A DNA stretch of 64,000 nucleotides. Origin: Flavobacteriales bacterium. Lineage in GTDB: Bacteria > Bacteroidota > Bacteroidia > Flavobacteriales > Schleiferiaceae. The stretch is taken from assembly GCA_002707525.1 (NCBI GenBank), contig PAND01000018.1:65759-129758 (forward strand), read 5' to 3'. A program made the translations under genes and the position numbers. Of this stretch, positions 15,951-24,256 are shown in pieces. The notes beneath the pieces are model-generated. The model saw nothing but the letters and a program-made list of their open reading frames with translations. It was not told where the DNA came from and did no database searches. The number at the start of each line of letters is the position of its first letter. Within the stretch, counting starts at the first letter, position 1.

Positions 15951-18749
15951 ATGTCCTCATTCATCTCGCGCGTGGCGCAAGAACTTGTTTCTTCGCCTGT
16001 TCCATTGCACAAACAAATGGTTGTTCTGCCCAATCAAAGAGCAGAAATATTCTTGCGAGAAGCTCTGAAACCTCTGTTGGACAAGCCTACTCTTTTACCT
16101 CTTTTCGCAACAGTGGACGGCTTTATTTCAGATGCAGGTAATCTATTGGTAGTTGAACCCCTAGTTCTTTTGATAGAGCTGCATAAAGCCTACAATCAAG
16201 CGATAAGTAAAATGCGGCCAGAACAAAAGGCAGAAAGTTTGGGTAGCTTCTTATCATGGGGGCAAACACTCTTATCAGATTTTGAAGAAATTGATAGATA
16301 TAAGCTCAACCCTAAGCATGTTTTGGGGGATTTATACAATGTACAGAAACTGGCAGAATGGGATCTACAACCAGAGAATACAACTGCCTTGATGGGTCGT
16401 TATTCAGACTTTGTTGCATTGCTTCCTTCCACCTACGAATATTTTAAAAGTGCTCTTCTAAATCGTGGCGAAGCATATGTAGGATTAGCCTCTAGGTTCT
16501 TAAGCGAAAACTCTTCACTAATTGATGGTTACTTGAAGAAAAATGGGGTCAATCGTATTCTTGTTTCAGGATTAAATGCGCTCAATACGTCGGAACTTGA
16601 TATTATAGCTCATTTAAAGACTCATTGGGAAACCAAGATAATGTGGGATTTGGACCCGCATTACGTAGATATGAAAGAACATGAGGCCGGTCTTTTCCTC
16701 AGGCAGCACCAAAACCGACAAAAAATATTTGGAAGCGATATTCCAAGTACAAAAAATCTGTTTAGTGACTTTACCACACTAAAAAAAGACATCCAAATTG
16801 TAGGCGCCTCTAAATATGCTGGACAAGCTAAAGTCATTGCTAGAACTTTAGAGCAATGGGCGGCAGAAGATGTGCAACCCAATAATATTGCTATCATTCT
16901 AGCAGATGAGACGCTACTCAATCCTGTTTTAAGCATTCTGCCGCCAACATACAACAAGGTCAATGTGACTATGGGGTATCCTCTAGATCATACTAGAATT
17001 GCATCTACAGTGCGGCTGTGGATTGGTGCTATTGAATACGCTGTTAAAAACGCAAAGAATGAAACAAACTGGACTTTTTACCATAGCAGCCTGAGCGCAT
17101 TATTTTCCGACCCTCTTTTTTGTAAATACTGGTATAACGAAGAGGCAACCTACGGGCCTCAAGAGTGGAATAAAAATATCATAAAGGCAAATCGAGTCTT
17201 TACGAATTCCAAAGAATGGGAGACCGAACTGAATAAAGGTCCATCAGGCTACCACAAACTTCTTCTTCCTAAAAAAGGTGTTGCCGTACTTGAATCAATA
17301 AAGCATTGGCTCAAATATGTTGCAGAAGTAGAAACTGTTGACGCCATGATCATCAATACCAGTTATAAGGTGCATGTGCTTCTGGAACAACTCGAACGAA
17401 CGATTGGAGATTCGCAAATAGACACGTTAACCCTATTAAAACTGATAAAACAACAGTTAAAAAGTAGCGCAATCGATTTTATTGGTGAGCCTTTGGAAGG
17501 CATACAAATCATGGGGATACTTGAGTCACGAACTCTTGACTTCACTCATATTGTTTTAGCTGGCGTTAATGAAGGCACATTGCCGGCCGGCCGAAATTTC
17601 AACTCGTTGCTGCCCTATGATGTTAAAAAAGCACATAATCTTCCCACCTATGAACAAAAAGATGCGATTTATGCCTATCATTTCTATCGCGTTCTTCAGC
17701 GGTGCGTGGAGGCGGTTATAACCTTCAATACGTCACATGACGCCTTTGGTGGCGGAGAACCTTCTCGCTATATCGTTCAACTTGAGCAAGAATTGAATAC
17801 CGGAGATTGTGCAGTTCATCCAAGGCAATTCATGAACGGACAGGTCATTGCAGGCTCTATAGAGGACAGGTTTTATGCAGAGCGCAGTCTAAATGTTAAA
17901 GAGGCCCTTAAACAATGGATGAAAACAGGCATAAGCGCCTCTAGTCTGAATAATATAATGGAACGGCCTCATGTGTTTTACCAAGAAAAAATAATCGGTA
18001 TTTATCAGGAAGACGAAGTTGAAGAGAGCATGAGCGCAATGGTTATGGGGAATCTTGTTCACTATGGACTAGAAGATCTTTATCAACCATTTTTGGGCAA
18101 ATCTATTCCTGAATTTGATGTTCACGAATGGACTACTCGCGGATTAGCCGCAGGTGTTAAAAGACTTATCAAAGAAGGGACCTCAGCGTCTTCTTTAAAC
18201 CAGGGTAGAAATTTGGTTACACTTGAGGTATGTGAAAAAATGCTTCATCAATTTCTCTCTTTTGATGCAAATCGAGTAAAAACTGGACAGGTCATTCTTA
18301 AGGGCATTGAGGAAAAGCTGGAATACCATATGGAACACCCTGTGCTTGATATTCCCATTCGTTTTGTTGGTGTTGTTGATCGGATAGAATTGCATCAAGG
18401 GGTGCTCAAAATTTGGGACTATAAAACAGGAAGTCTCAAGTCTGACTCATTATCTCTAGGTAGTTTGGAAGATATTTGGTTAGGTAAAAAACCTAAAGCT
18501 CTTCAATGTCTGTTTTATGCCTGGCTACTTTGGAAAAGCGATACATTCCAACACCCTTTCCCATGGAATTTAGGCATGTTTAAATTGCAAAGCGCTGGGC
18601 CCGAAATGAGCCTGAAAGGAAAAGCCTTTTCTACATCAGAAGTTGTGGAAAGCGACCTTGAACTTTTTGAGGAGCAATTATTGGAATTCCTAGTGCTTCA
18701 AGTGAATACAGACGACCCTTTCGTGGAACCTCCTCCGAAGTCCTATTAA
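15951..18749 (+). CDS. PD-(D/E)XK nuclease family protein, AddB-like
   Basis: The 932-residue protein resembles Bacteroidota AddB-like recombination proteins: an inactivated helicase-like N-terminal region and a C-terminal RecB-type nuclease domain. The nuclease core is visible near 805-830 as GVVDRIE followed by LKIWDYKTGS (D...DxK of PD-(D/E)XK). An upstream HYGLEDLY supplies the early histidine of the RecB-family motif. It likely works with an AddA/RecB-type helicase in double-strand-break end processing; that partner is not in the window. It begins 3 bp after nadD. Confidence 0.85.
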   Translation: MSSFISRVAQELVSSPVPLHKQMVVLPNQRAEIFLREALKPLLDKPTLLPLFATVDGFISDAGNLLVVEPLVLLIELHKAYNQAISKMRPEQKAESLGSFLSWGQTLLSDFEEIDRYKLNPKHVLGDLYNVQKLAEWDLQPENTTALMGRYSDFVALLPSTYEYFKSALLNRGEAYVGLASRFLSENSSLIDGYLKKNGVNRILVSGLNALNTSELDIIAHLKTHWETKIMWDLDPHYVDMKEHEAGLFLRQHQNRQKIFGSDIPSTKNLFSDFTTLKKDIQIVGASKYAGQAKVIARTLEQWAAEDVQPNNIAIILADETLLNPVLSILPPTYNKVNVTMGYPLDHTRIASTVRLWIGAIEYAVKNAKNETNWTFYHSSLSALFSDPLFCKYWYNEEATYGPQEWNKNIIKANRVFTNSKEWETELNKGPSGYHKLLLPKKGVAVLESIKHWLKYVAEVETVDAMIINTSYKVHVLLEQLERTIGDSQIDTLTLLKLIKQQLKSSAIDFIGEPLEGIQIMGILESRTLDFTHIVLAGVNEGTLPAGRNFNSLLPYDVKKAHNLPTYEQKDAIYAYHFYRVLQRCVEAVITFNTSHDAFGGGEPSRYIVQLEQELNTGDCAVHPRQFMNGQVIAGSIEDRFYAERSLNVKEALKQWMKTGISASSLNNIMERPHVFYQEKIIGIYQEDEVEESMSAMVMGNLVHYGLEDLYQPFLGKSIPEFDVHEWTTRGLAAGVKRLIKEGTSASSLNQGRNLVTLEVCEKMLHQFLSFDANRVKTGQVILKGIEEKLEYHMEHPVLDIPIRFVGVVDRIELHQGVLKIWDYKTGSLKSDSLSLGSLEDIWLGKKPKALQCLFYAWLLWKSDTFQHPFPWNLGMFKLQSAGPEMSLKGKAFSTSEVVESDLELFEEQLLEFLVLQVNTDDPFVEPPPKSY

Positions 18750-18759
18750 AAAAATCATT

Positions 18760-19710
18760 ATGACCGCGTCATTAACAGAAGTTCCAACAGCTCAAGATAT
18801 AAAGGCAGCAGCACAAAGAATCGCGCCTTATATAAATCGTACTCCATCATTTTCATCTTTGCGATTTAACGAATTAGCTTGTGGAGAATACCTATTGAAG
18901 GGGGAACATCTTCAATTGACCGGAGCCTTTAAAGCTAGAGGAGCAATGAATGCTATTCTTGTTCATCAGAGTAAAGCCCTTTCTTCGGGGGTAATTACCC
19001 ATAGCTCAGGGAATCATGGCGCAGCTTTGGCATGGGCAGCATCTCAAGTTGGGGCAAAAGCCTATATAATCATGCCTTCAAATGCTCCTAAATCAAAAAT
19101 CGCATCAGTACGACATTACGGAGGGGTTATTACCTTTTGTGAGCCCACACTTGAAGCACGAGAAACTACCGCGACGCGAATACAGAAAGAAACAAGCGCA
19201 TACCTCATTCATCCCTATGATGATTACGACATCATTGCTGGTCAAGCTACCGCCACTTATGAACTCCTAAAGGACAATCCAGAAATAGAGCATCTATTTG
19301 TTCCCGTGGGCGGGGGAGGCCTCCTCTCAGGTGCAGCACTCGCTAATTACTACTTTGGTAATGCTAAACTCTATGGTTGTGAGCCAGAACTCGCAAGGGA
19401 TGCCTATGACGGATTTGTTTCGGGAAAACGTGTTCTGGTCAAGAACTCGGAAACCATTGCCGACGGCCTTAAAACCTCTTTGGGCAAGAAAAATTTCCCG
19501 ATAATCAAATCACATGTTAACCAGATTATTTTATTGACAGAAAAGGAAATAGAAACTGGTTGGCACATTTGTCTCGAAACTACTAAGCAATTCATTGAAC
19601 CTTCAGCAGCCACCGGCGTTGCAGCTGCCTTAAAGATGAAAACAAAAGGGGTATGCGGGATATTATTATGCGGAGGCAATATGGATGTTCGAAAATTTAC
19701 GCTACGATAA
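18760..19710 (+). CDS. PLP-dependent threonine dehydratase / serine racemase family enzyme
   Basis: The 316-residue fold-type II PLP enzyme has the Schiff-base lysine in LTGAFKARGA, the substrate loop SSGNHGAALA and the phosphate-binding GGGGLLSG. There is no C-terminal ACT domain, so it is the short form, either catabolic threonine/serine ammonia-lyase or serine racemase; sequence alone does not separate these. It follows the AddB-like gene by 10 bp. Transcription probably stops at the hairpin at 19816-19836. Confidence 0.88.
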   Translation: MTASLTEVPTAQDIKAAAQRIAPYINRTPSFSSLRFNELACGEYLLKGEHLQLTGAFKARGAMNAILVHQSKALSSGVITHSSGNHGAALAWAASQVGAKAYIIMPSNAPKSKIASVRHYGGVITFCEPTLEARETTATRIQKETSAYLIHPYDDYDIIAGQATATYELLKDNPEIEHLFVPVGGGGLLSGAALANYYFGNAKLYGCEPELARDAYDGFVSGKRVLVKNSETIADGLKTSLGKKNFPIIKSHVNQIILLTEKEIETGWHICLETTKQFIEPSAATGVAAALKMKTKGVCGILLCGGNMDVRKFTLR

Positions 19711-19730
19711 GTCTGTTAACGCTACGATAA
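19699..19730 (+). repeat. Short tandem duplication at the dehydratase stop codon
   Basis: ACGCTACGATAA occurs at 19699-19710, where it encodes the last residues and stop, and again at 19719-19730 with period 20. It looks like a small local duplication. Confidence 0.6.
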
Positions 19731-19804
19731 ATTGATGGTGTAAAGTTGCCCAACTGTTATTATCCTTGACTATCAATTTGAAAGATTTATTGGGTTTAAC
19801 CACA

Positions 19805-21541
19805 TCAATGTAAAGGCATCGTGAGCTTCACGATGCTTTTTCTTTTTCCATAATCCGTACTGATTTTCCATAGGTTTGGCCTCCGGCTTGCAGACCTATT
19901 AAAGTTAATTCTCTCGCGAACCAAGGCTAAACCTATTCCTGTTCCTGGTATACGTTCTAAAAATCCATAACCCGAATCCTCGACTGTAATTACAACCGCA
20001 TCGCCCATAACTTCAGAAGAAAGTTTAATCCAAGAGTTCTTCTCCGAAGCATTACCTGAATATTTGTAGCTATTTTCTACTAATGGCTGAAGCAAGCCTG
20101 TAGGAATTTTAACCCCTTCAGATTTTTTACCAATACTCTTGTGAAAAACAACATGGCCATAACTACTCTTTTGTTGCAGGGCAACATAATTTTCAATTCG
20201 ATCAAATTCTGCCCATACCGTGGTTTTTTCCTCGTCCGAACTATCTAAAATACTCCTTAGGTGCACACTCAAAAGCCCTAAATACTCTTGCGCCTCATTC
20301 CATTTTTCTTGGCTAATAAAGCCGTTTACGTTATTTAATTGATTAAACAGGAAGTGAGGCCGAATTCTATTTTTATAATTAGCTAAGAGTATATTCGAAT
20401 TCTGTTTTTCAATTGTTGCTTGATTTGCTGAATCTTGAGCCCGAAATGTAAGAACCAAAATCAAAACAATAAGTAGTACTGTAAATAGCGCAACAACATA
20501 GGTAAATTGCCTGAATACTGCCTGTTTCTCAAACGTCAAACGCTCCTCAGAAAGCCTATTAAACTGATATTTTAAGAGCCTCTTCCTCAATGATTCCTCT
20601 TCATGTATACTCTTCTCTAATGCATCTACCATCCTAGCCAGTCCTTCTTCTTGCGTTTCGTTTAAGATTAAGAAATTCTTTATGCTCTTTCTGGCCGCAT
20701 AGGCCAATCTATAAAGCCCGTTTGATTCCGCAAATTGAACACATTCACGGAGTTGTTGCGCGTTCAAGGCCCCCATATTCAAAGCACGCCGATAAACATG
20801 GTTTTTATCTACAATATTGTCTATCTCATTAACGGTCTCAAGTGATTGATTCATTAAATCCCTCCCCATATCAATATACCCTTGAGACCCTTGATCTTGA
20901 GTCTCATAATCTTCAAGGCCCTCCATTGGGACAGATTCTACAGAACGCTTTGAAATCTTGGACATTCGAGTTCCAATTTCATAATACGCAGAGCCCAATA
21001 CCGCCTGAGCTTCAGATAAATTTTGATAATTAGATTTAAACTTTCTTATAAGTGGTTCTTCAATTTCAATTACTTTTTCATATTGACGAGCATCTAGCAA
21101 ATACGTTGCATAATTTCCTTCAGCAGAGTTTCTTAAATCTTTATCAGCCAAGGAAACGGCCTGTTTTGAAAATTCAAGAATTATATCAATATCAAAACCT
21201 AAATTCCAGTAAATATGAGCTTTCAAATAAAGCGCTACCGGCTGCAATTGTTGTATATTCAATTTATCAATAACAACTTCTGCCTGCCTGAGATAAAATA
21301 ACGCTTCAACAAATTGCGATTCCTTAGTAAAATGTTTGGAAAGGCCGATGCAACCCCATGCGGATTTAAATTCTTCGTCACTAGCAGCGAGTTTTTGAAA
21401 AATCTCTACTTTTTGGCTATGATTGTCCTCAAGCTCAACAGAAACCACCTCTGCTGGTACGGGATAAGTATCACTGCAAGAACTAAATCCCAGAAAAACA
21501 GCAAGTAGTATAACACACTTATGGTTCCAAACCCAACTCAT
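19805..21541 (-). CDS. LytS-type sensor histidine kinase with exported TPR-like sensor region
   Basis: From ATG at 21541 the product is 578 residues; an alternative ATG at 21562 adds seven. A signal sequence ending in FLGFSSC gives a lipobox-like cysteine at 22. Helical TPR-like repeats fill about 40-310, a coiled coil precedes a single transmembrane helix at about 344-365, and the kinase domain follows. The His_kinase motif RPHFLFNQLNN has the phospho-accepting histidine at about 395. ATP-binding boxes are LVENSYKYSG, EDSGYGF and GTGIGLALVRER. It pairs with the overlapping upstream LytTR regulator. The signal sensed is unknown. Confidence 0.9.
   Translation of the reverse strand: MSWVWNHKCVILLAVFLGFSSCSDTYPVPAEVVSVELEDNHSQKVEIFQKLAASDEEFKSAWGCIGLSKHFTKESQFVEALFYLRQAEVVIDKLNIQQLQPVALYLKAHIYWNLGFDIDIILEFSKQAVSLADKDLRNSAEGNYATYLLDARQYEKVIEIEEPLIRKFKSNYQNLSEAQAVLGSAYYEIGTRMSKISKRSVESVPMEGLEDYETQDQGSQGYIDMGRDLMNQSLETVNEIDNIVDKNHVYRRALNMGALNAQQLRECVQFAESNGLYRLAYAARKSIKNFLILNETQEEGLARMVDALEKSIHEEESLRKRLLKYQFNRLSEERLTFEKQAVFRQFTYVVALFTVLLIVLILVLTFRAQDSANQATIEKQNSNILLANYKNRIRPHFLFNQLNNVNGFISQEKWNEAQEYLGLLSVHLRSILDSSDEEKTTVWAEFDRIENYVALQQKSSYGHVVFHKSIGKKSEGVKIPTGLLQPLVENSYKYSGNASEKNSWIKLSSEVMGDAVVITVEDSGYGFLERIPGTGIGLALVRERINFNRSASRRPNLWKISTDYGKRKSIVKLTMPLH
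19814..19846 (+). terminator. Intrinsic terminator of the dehydratase gene, inside the convergent kinase CDS
   Basis: GCATCGTGA (19816-19824), loop GCT, TCACGATGC (19828-19836) is followed by a T-rich tract on the plus strand. The same bases encode the last residues of the minus-strand histidine kinase, whose stop codon is at 19805-19807. Confidence 0.7.
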
Positions 21542-22211
21542 CCAATCTCGCTTTTGAAGCATCAATTATTTCATTATTTACTAAGGTTATCTTTGGTCTT
21601 GAACCCCATTGAATAGATTTAACTGCATCGCTTCGGACTATTATGCTTTTATGTACGCGCCAAAAACGATTACTTAATCCTTCTGAAAAGCTTTTAAGTG
21701 TTCTTGCTACTAGGTGTTGTTCCCCGTTTTCGAAAATTATATTTGTGTAATTGCGCTGACCCGAAAACATTACTATTGTACTCTCTTTAACCAAATGAAA
21801 AGAACCTTTTACTGGTAATTTTACTTTGAAATCTTCATAGACTGGAACGGGGCTTAGCGCAGCTATTTTATCCAAAGATTTTTGTAGGCGACTATTTATT
21901 ACTGGTTTTAAAATGTAGTCCACAGCAGTTTCAAAAGCATCCAAACTGTAATGACTGTGGGCCGTTACAAAAACAATGTTACCAACAAATAACTTTATCT
22001 TTTTTGCTACTTCAAGGCCTAAAGCTCCAGGCATTTCCATGTCTAAGAATACTAAAGCTGGCTTTTCCTCTTTGCACCACTCAACAAAAGGTTGCGCATA
22101 CATGAATCCACTTACCTCAGCATTTTCCACAAGCTTTCGTAATTGAAAGACCAAGCCTTCAACTGCAAGACGCTCGTCATCTAAAACTCCTATTTTAGCT
22201 GCATTTATCAT
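21519..22211 (-). CDS. LytTR-family response regulator
   Basis: The 230-residue regulator has a receiver domain (DDE at 11-13, phosphoacceptor D57 in FLDMEMPG) and a LytTR DNA-binding domain from about 125 to the end, including FWRVHKSIIVRSDAVKSI. It is encoded with its kinase, whose start lies inside its 3' end. Its own ATG overlaps the ribE stop (ATGA), so the three genes form a coupled operon. Confidence 0.93.
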   Translation of the reverse strand: MINAAKIGVLDDERLAVEGLVFQLRKLVENAEVSGFMYAQPFVEWCKEEKPALVFLDMEMPGALGLEVAKKIKLFVGNIVFVTAHSHYSLDAFETAVDYILKPVINSRLQKSLDKIAALSPVPVYEDFKVKLPVKGSFHLVKESTIVMFSGQRNYTNIIFENGEQHLVARTLKSFSEGLSNRFWRVHKSIIVRSDAVKSIQWGSRPKITLVNNEIIDASKARLDELGLEP

Positions 22212-22804
22212 ACTCTGTAGCCATCCATCATGCGGGCTACGTATTTTCCTATTACATCAAACTCTAAGTTAACCCTATCTCCTTTGTTCAACGTCTTGAA
22301 AACTGTGTTTTCATAGGTAAAGGGTATAATCGCCACGCTAAATACTCCATTTGAAGAATTTACAACTGTCAATGATGTTCCATTTATAGTGACCGACCCT
22401 TTTTCTACGGTAACATTTCCCAAGGAGGGATCAAAGGAAAACGTGTAAATCCATGAACCGTCATTTTCTTTTATATCATCACAAATTCCAATCTGATCCA
22501 CATGACCTTGAACAATATGCCCGTCCAATCGAGCGCCTAAAGTCATGCACCGTTCTAAATTAACACTATCTCCCTCGATCAAATCACCAAGATTTGTTTT
22601 GTCAATAGTTTCTTCAATCGCGGTAACTCTATATGTACGATCTCCGAAAATTTCCACAACTGTAAGACATACGCCATTGTGAGCAACGCTCTGGTCTACC
22701 TTTAGCTCACCTGCCAAAGTAGATTCTATATACAGTTCTAAGTTGGATTGACTCTTCTCAACCTTGGCTACTTTGGCTAAATTTTCAATTATTCCAGTAA
22801 ACAT
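22208..22804 (-). CDS. ribE: Riboflavin synthase, alpha subunit
   Basis: It dismutates two 6,7-dimethyl-8-ribityllumazine molecules to riboflavin. The 198-residue protein begins with the hallmark MFTGIIENLAKV and has two lumazine-binding repeats; the second starts near LDGHIVQGHVDQIG. Motifs NGVCLTV and NGTSLTVV mark the two barrels. It is divergent from the aminopeptidase gene. No FMN riboswitch is visible in the short upstream gap. Overlap with a two-component system downstream is unusual. Confidence 0.95.
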   Translation of the reverse strand: MFTGIIENLAKVAKVEKSQSNLELYIESTLAGELKVDQSVAHNGVCLTVVEIFGDRTYRVTAIEETIDKTNLGDLIEGDSVNLERCMTLGARLDGHIVQGHVDQIGICDDIKENDGSWIYTFSFDPSLGNVTVEKGSVTINGTSLTVVNSSNGVFSVAIIPFTYENTVFKTLNKGDRVNLEFDVIGKYVARMMDGYRV

Positions 22805-22834
22805 GGAGCGCTTCTTTATGGTTTGTTAAAATAG

Positions 22835-22842
22835 TACATTTG
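22835..22842 (+). promoter_or_regulatory. -7 promoter element for the leucyl aminopeptidase gene
   Basis: TACATTTG is an exact TAnnTTTG match 18 bp before the ATG at 22861. Its predicted start near 22849 rules out the upstream in-frame TTG at 22840. Confidence 0.55.
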
Positions 22843-22860
22843 ACAGATAATCGATTTCAC

Positions 22861-24255
22861 ATGAACATCACCACCTATACTCCTGAATACAATGGCGCTT
22901 CCGCTATTGTTTACAAAAAAGGAAACCTACCGAATCTTTCTAAGTCTATTCAAAATAGAATTGAAAGCTACGGGGATAAATTTGAAGAATCTTGGATGGA
23001 ATTGCAAGACGGTAATGATACCCTCTGGGCGTTCCAGCTAACCAAAAAGCTAAGCGATAGTGAGCGTTCTGAAAAAATGCGACTTGCTGGGAATTCTTTA
23101 TCCATAAAGATTAATGCATTGGGACTGGATCGTGTCAAGCTAGAGGGCGCTTACCAAGCAGAAATATGCGAAGGGGCAATACTAGGAAATTATCAATTTT
23201 TGAAGTTTTTCAGCGACGCTCATAAAAGACGAAATTCATTCGTTAAGATTTTTGTTGAAGACGAAAATTCAAAAGACATCAAACGCATACAACATGCCAC
23301 ACTTGGGACTTTAATTGCGCGAGACCTCGTCAATAGACCGGTTATAGATTTAACCGCTACAAAGTTGGCTGAAGAAGCCAAAGAAGCGGGCAAACGTCAT
23401 GGGTTTTCAGTTGAAGTTTTAGAAAAAAAGCAGATTGAAAGTCTTAAAATGGGCGGTTTGCTTGGCGTGAATTACGGTTCTGTAGAACCGCCAACTTTTA
23501 CCATAATGGAATATAAAGGTAAAGGAGCCACAAATTCACAACCGATTGTTCTAGTGGGAAAAGGTGTTGTTTATGATACTGGAGGACTAAGCTTGAAACC
23601 AAGTAATTTCATGGACACTATGAAGAGCGACATGGGAGGAGCAGCAGCCGTAATTGGGACAATGTCTGCAATTGCTGAGGCAAAACTTCCAATCCATGTG
23701 GTAGGTTTGGTTCCTGCGACTGATAATCGACCAGGACTAAATGCGGTGACGCCTGGTGATGTGATTACGATTTCCGACGGGACTACTGTGGAGGTACTAA
23801 ACACAGATGCAGAAGGCCGATTAATTCTTTCAGATGCTTTGGTGTACGCAAAGCGATATAAACCCGAATTGGTCATTGACTTAGCTACTCTAACAGGATC
23901 AGCTGCGCGAGCAATTGGAAGGTACGCTATTGTTGGTATGGGCAATGCGCCCAAAGAGAAAATGGAAGCATTGCAAAAAAGTGGCTTTAAAACGAGAGAG
24001 CGCGTGGTTGAATTTCCATTTTGGGATGAATACAAAGAATTACTGAAGAGCCCTATTGCTGATCTAAAAAATATTGGTGGTGCAGAAGCTGGTGCGATTA
24101 CCGCGGGTAAATTCTTAGAGCATTTCACAGATTATCCATACATCCATCTAGATATTGCTGGTCCTGCTTATTTGGCTAAACGAATTGGTTATCAAGTAGA
24201 AGGGGGAACTGGAATAGGTGTTCGTCTGCTTTTTAATTATTTAAGCAACTCTTAG
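22861..24255 (+). CDS. Leucyl aminopeptidase family protein (M17)
   Basis: This 464-residue cytosolic di-metal exopeptidase releases N-terminal residues from peptides. The M17 active-site elements are present: the lysine in VGKGVVYDTGGLSLK, DMGGAAAV, and the signature NTDAEGRL at about 314-321. The N-terminal domain is shorter and more divergent than in E. coli PepA, as is common in Bacteroidota. The ATG at 22861 follows a perfect promoter element. The pdxA ATG begins one base after its stop codon. Confidence 0.93.
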   Translation: MNITTYTPEYNGASAIVYKKGNLPNLSKSIQNRIESYGDKFEESWMELQDGNDTLWAFQLTKKLSDSERSEKMRLAGNSLSIKINALGLDRVKLEGAYQAEICEGAILGNYQFLKFFSDAHKRRNSFVKIFVEDENSKDIKRIQHATLGTLIARDLVNRPVIDLTATKLAEEAKEAGKRHGFSVEVLEKKQIESLKMGGLLGVNYGSVEPPTFTIMEYKGKGATNSQPIVLVGKGVVYDTGGLSLKPSNFMDTMKSDMGGAAAVIGTMSAIAEAKLPIHVVGLVPATDNRPGLNAVTPGDVITISDGTTVEVLNTDAEGRLILSDALVYAKRYKPELVIDLATLTGSAARAIGRYAIVGMGNAPKEKMEALQKSGFKTRERVVEFPFWDEYKELLKSPIADLKNIGGAEAGAITAGKFLEHFTDYPYIHLDIAGPAYLAKRIGYQVEGGTGIGVRLLFNYLSNS

Positions 24256-24256
24256 A

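Noticed and set aside
22840-22860. TTG start for the leucyl aminopeptidase
   Set aside because: It lies on the predicted -7 box and upstream of the expected transcript start; the ATG at 22861 fits both.
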